Shown here: piece by piece, positions 62,871 through 64,000 of the stretch
How the letters are laid out: each line of letters opens with the position of its first letter
Numbering within the stretch: position 1 is the stretch's first letter
NCBI GenBank assembly: GCA_015065845.1
Contig: SVPQ01000002.1
Coordinates: 62,001 to 126,000, forward strand
Reading direction: 5' to 3'
Source: Oscillospiraceae bacterium
Lineage (GTDB): Bacteria > Bacillota > Clostridia > Oscillospirales > Acutalibacteraceae
Length of the DNA: 64,000 nt
Program-made: the position numbers and the translations under genes
Notes under the pieces: generated by a model
Databases searched by the model: none
The model's input: the letters and a program-made list of their open reading frames with translations, nothing else
Told to the model about the DNA's origin: nothing

Positions 62871-63754
62871 ACATTAAGTCCTTGTTCTCTCATAAGTGCT
62901 ATTAATTTTTCTTCGTTGTCTTTTTCCATTGAAGTAAGTGGCAATCTTAAATAATTTTCACCGAAACCTAAAGCAGAAGTTGCTGCTTTAACAGGTATTG
63001 GATTTACTTCACAGAAAAGAGCATTTATAAGTGGGATAAGTTCTAATTGAATATCTGCACTACCTTTTACATCACCCTGGAAGAATTTGTCACACATCTC
63101 AACTGTTTTCTTTGGTAATACATTTGAAAGTACAGAAATAACACCTTTACCACCTAAAGAAAGAAGCGGAACAATCTGGTCATCGTTACCAGAATAAACA
63201 TCAATTTCGCCATTTGTAAGTGAAAGGAGTTCAGCAATCTGTGAAAAGTTGCCACTTGCTTCTTTAATAGCAACAATATTAGGGTGTTTTGCTAAAACTG
63301 CGACTGATTGTGGCAAGAGATTACAACCAGTTCTTGAAGGTACATTATAAAGAATACAAGGTTTAGTTGAAGCATCTGCAATAGCAGTAAATGACTCAAT
63401 CAAACCGCGTTGAGTTGCTTTATTATAGTAAGGTGTAACTAAAAGCATTGCGTCACAACCAACTTCACAAGCGTGTTCAGTAAGTTGGATTGCATACGCA
63501 GTATCATTAGAACCTGTACCCGCAATAATGGGCACTCTTTTATTTGCTCTTTTTACTGCAAAAGCTAAAGCATCTTTATGTTCTTCGTCAGTAAGAGTTG
63601 AACCCTCACCTGTTGTACCAGCAATAACTAAAGCATTAACACCTTCTTCAATTTGCCAGTCAATAATTTTACCGAAATTTTCGTAGTCAATTCCGTCTTT
63701 TGTCATTGGTGTAACTAAAGCAGTTGCTACACCTGTAAAAATTGTGTTGCTCAT
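62867..63754 (-). CDS. dapA: 4-hydroxy-tetrahydrodipicolinate synthase
   Basis: Condenses pyruvate and aspartate semialdehyde, the first committed step to DAP and lysine, and also feeds dipicolinate for spores. 295 residues; 'AGTTGEGSTLTDEE', Tyr in 'ILYNVPSRTGCN' and the Schiff-base Lys in 'IVAIKEASGN'. AAGGAG precedes the ATG. It is the first gene after a lysine riboswitch and is translationally coupled to lysA. A second family member without the GTTGE loop is at 36889. Confidence 0.97.
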   Translation of the reverse strand: MSNTIFTGVATALVTPMTKDGIDYENFGKIIDWQIEEGVNALVIAGTTGEGSTLTDEEHKDALAFAVKRANKRVPIIAGTGSNDTAYAIQLTEHACEVGCDAMLLVTPYYNKATQRGLIESFTAIADASTKPCILYNVPSRTGCNLLPQSVAVLAKHPNIVAIKEASGNFSQIAELLSLTNGEIDVYSGNDDQIVPLLSLGGKGVISVLSNVLPKKTVEMCDKFFQGDVKGSADIQLELIPLINALFCEVNPIPVKAATSALGFGENYLRLPLTSMEKDNEEKLIALMREQGLNV

Positions 63755-63774
63755 AATACTTTCTCCTTAATAAA

Positions 63775-63805
63775 TAAAAAATAGTTGCCCGAAAAGCAAC
63801 TACCT
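63775..63805 (-). terminator. Terminator of the lysine riboswitch
   Basis: Stem AGTTGC with GCAACT around a short loop and a T-run on the minus strand, lying between the aptamer and the dapA ribosome site. It is the expected OFF platform. Confidence 0.88.
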
Positions 63806-63839
63806 ACAGTTTACGCATAATACAGCAATAAAAATGTAA

Positions 63840-63997
63840 GATAGCTCTCCGCATTTCTGCGACAACGATACAGATATTATTCCATACCGCCAGACCAGTT
63901 TTTTACCATAAACTGACTTCGGCACCTACCCCTTTCACATTTACCGCTCTGGCAAACGACAATGTAAATGTTACTGATGATAAAATGCACCTCTATC
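63840..63997 (-). ncRNA. Lysine riboswitch (L box)
   Basis: On the minus strand: GATAGAGGTGC at the 5' end, the conserved GCCGAAG (63917-63923), CTGGTCTGG and a 3' end GAGAGCTATC that closes with the first bases (P1). This is the known order of lysine aptamers. High lysine should favour the terminator and shut off dapA-lysA. The P1 helix is complete within the window, and the promoter lies beyond it. Confidence 0.93.
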
Positions 63998-64000
63998 GGA

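Noticed and set aside
1-64000. CRISPR arrays, rRNA genes, insertion sequences and restriction systems.
   Set aside because: No regularly spaced repeats, rRNA segments, transposase genes or restriction-modification genes were seen on either strand.

Overview
The window is AT-rich chromosomal DNA of a spore-forming member of the Clostridia, most like the gut Ruminococcaceae/Oscillospiraceae. The low G+C, AGGAGG-type ribosome sites, TTG/GTG starts and rho-independent terminators fit Firmicutes. Sporulation genes (spoIVA, sigK, a spoIVFA/spoIVFB pair, cwlD, a spoIIM-like gene) show a spore former. Xylose, fucoside and galactoside catabolism suggests a plant- or host-glycan niche. The assignment rests on gene content only.

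Layout. 1-3.2 kb (+): end of queA, tgt, yajC, a small membrane protein and a SpoIIM-like protein. 3.2-17.4 kb (-): a Xer recombinase, the block TIGR03960 radical SAM / DUF2344 / cwlD / radA / DUF6873, the SpoIVFA/FB pair, a lipoprotein, an ABC-F ATPase, manA, an exonuclease and an M28 peptidase. 17.5-28.2 kb: GH95 fucosidase facing xylBA, pnuC, then trpB-TauE under a tryptophan T-box, and a five-bladed glycosidase with an MFS transporter. 28.3-33.1 kb: two integrative elements stacked at the 3' end of guaA. 33-49.5 kb: an ATPase-only guaA, a CofE-like ligase, a flippase and DapA-like gene, ruvX, PBP1A, a cytidylyltransferase and sugar transferase, sigK, an HD-GYP protein, PPi-type phosphofructokinase, a DnaB-core ATPase and tRNA-Ser. 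49.6-64 kb: a lipoprotein, GH36 with a LysR regulator, a tryptophanase-family lyase, a FAD/Rieske oxidoreductase, spoIVA, mgtC, REP/MITE-like repeats, and dapA-lysA-radical SAM behind a lysine riboswitch.

Connections. Pro-sigma-K, its presumed processing protease SpoIVFB, the partner SpoIVFA and the coat-basement ATPase SpoIVA all occur here; this links the mother-cell programme, although the genes are not contiguous. Tryptophan appears twice. trpB makes Trp from indole or serine under a Trp T-box followed by a tiny Trp-containing leader ORF, and a tryptophanase-family lyase could release indole. The most unusual points are that double tryptophan leader and the guaA locus. There, each inserted element carries its own copy of the guaA end codons plus a terminator, and the integrase of the newer element has matching candidate arm sites at both ends.
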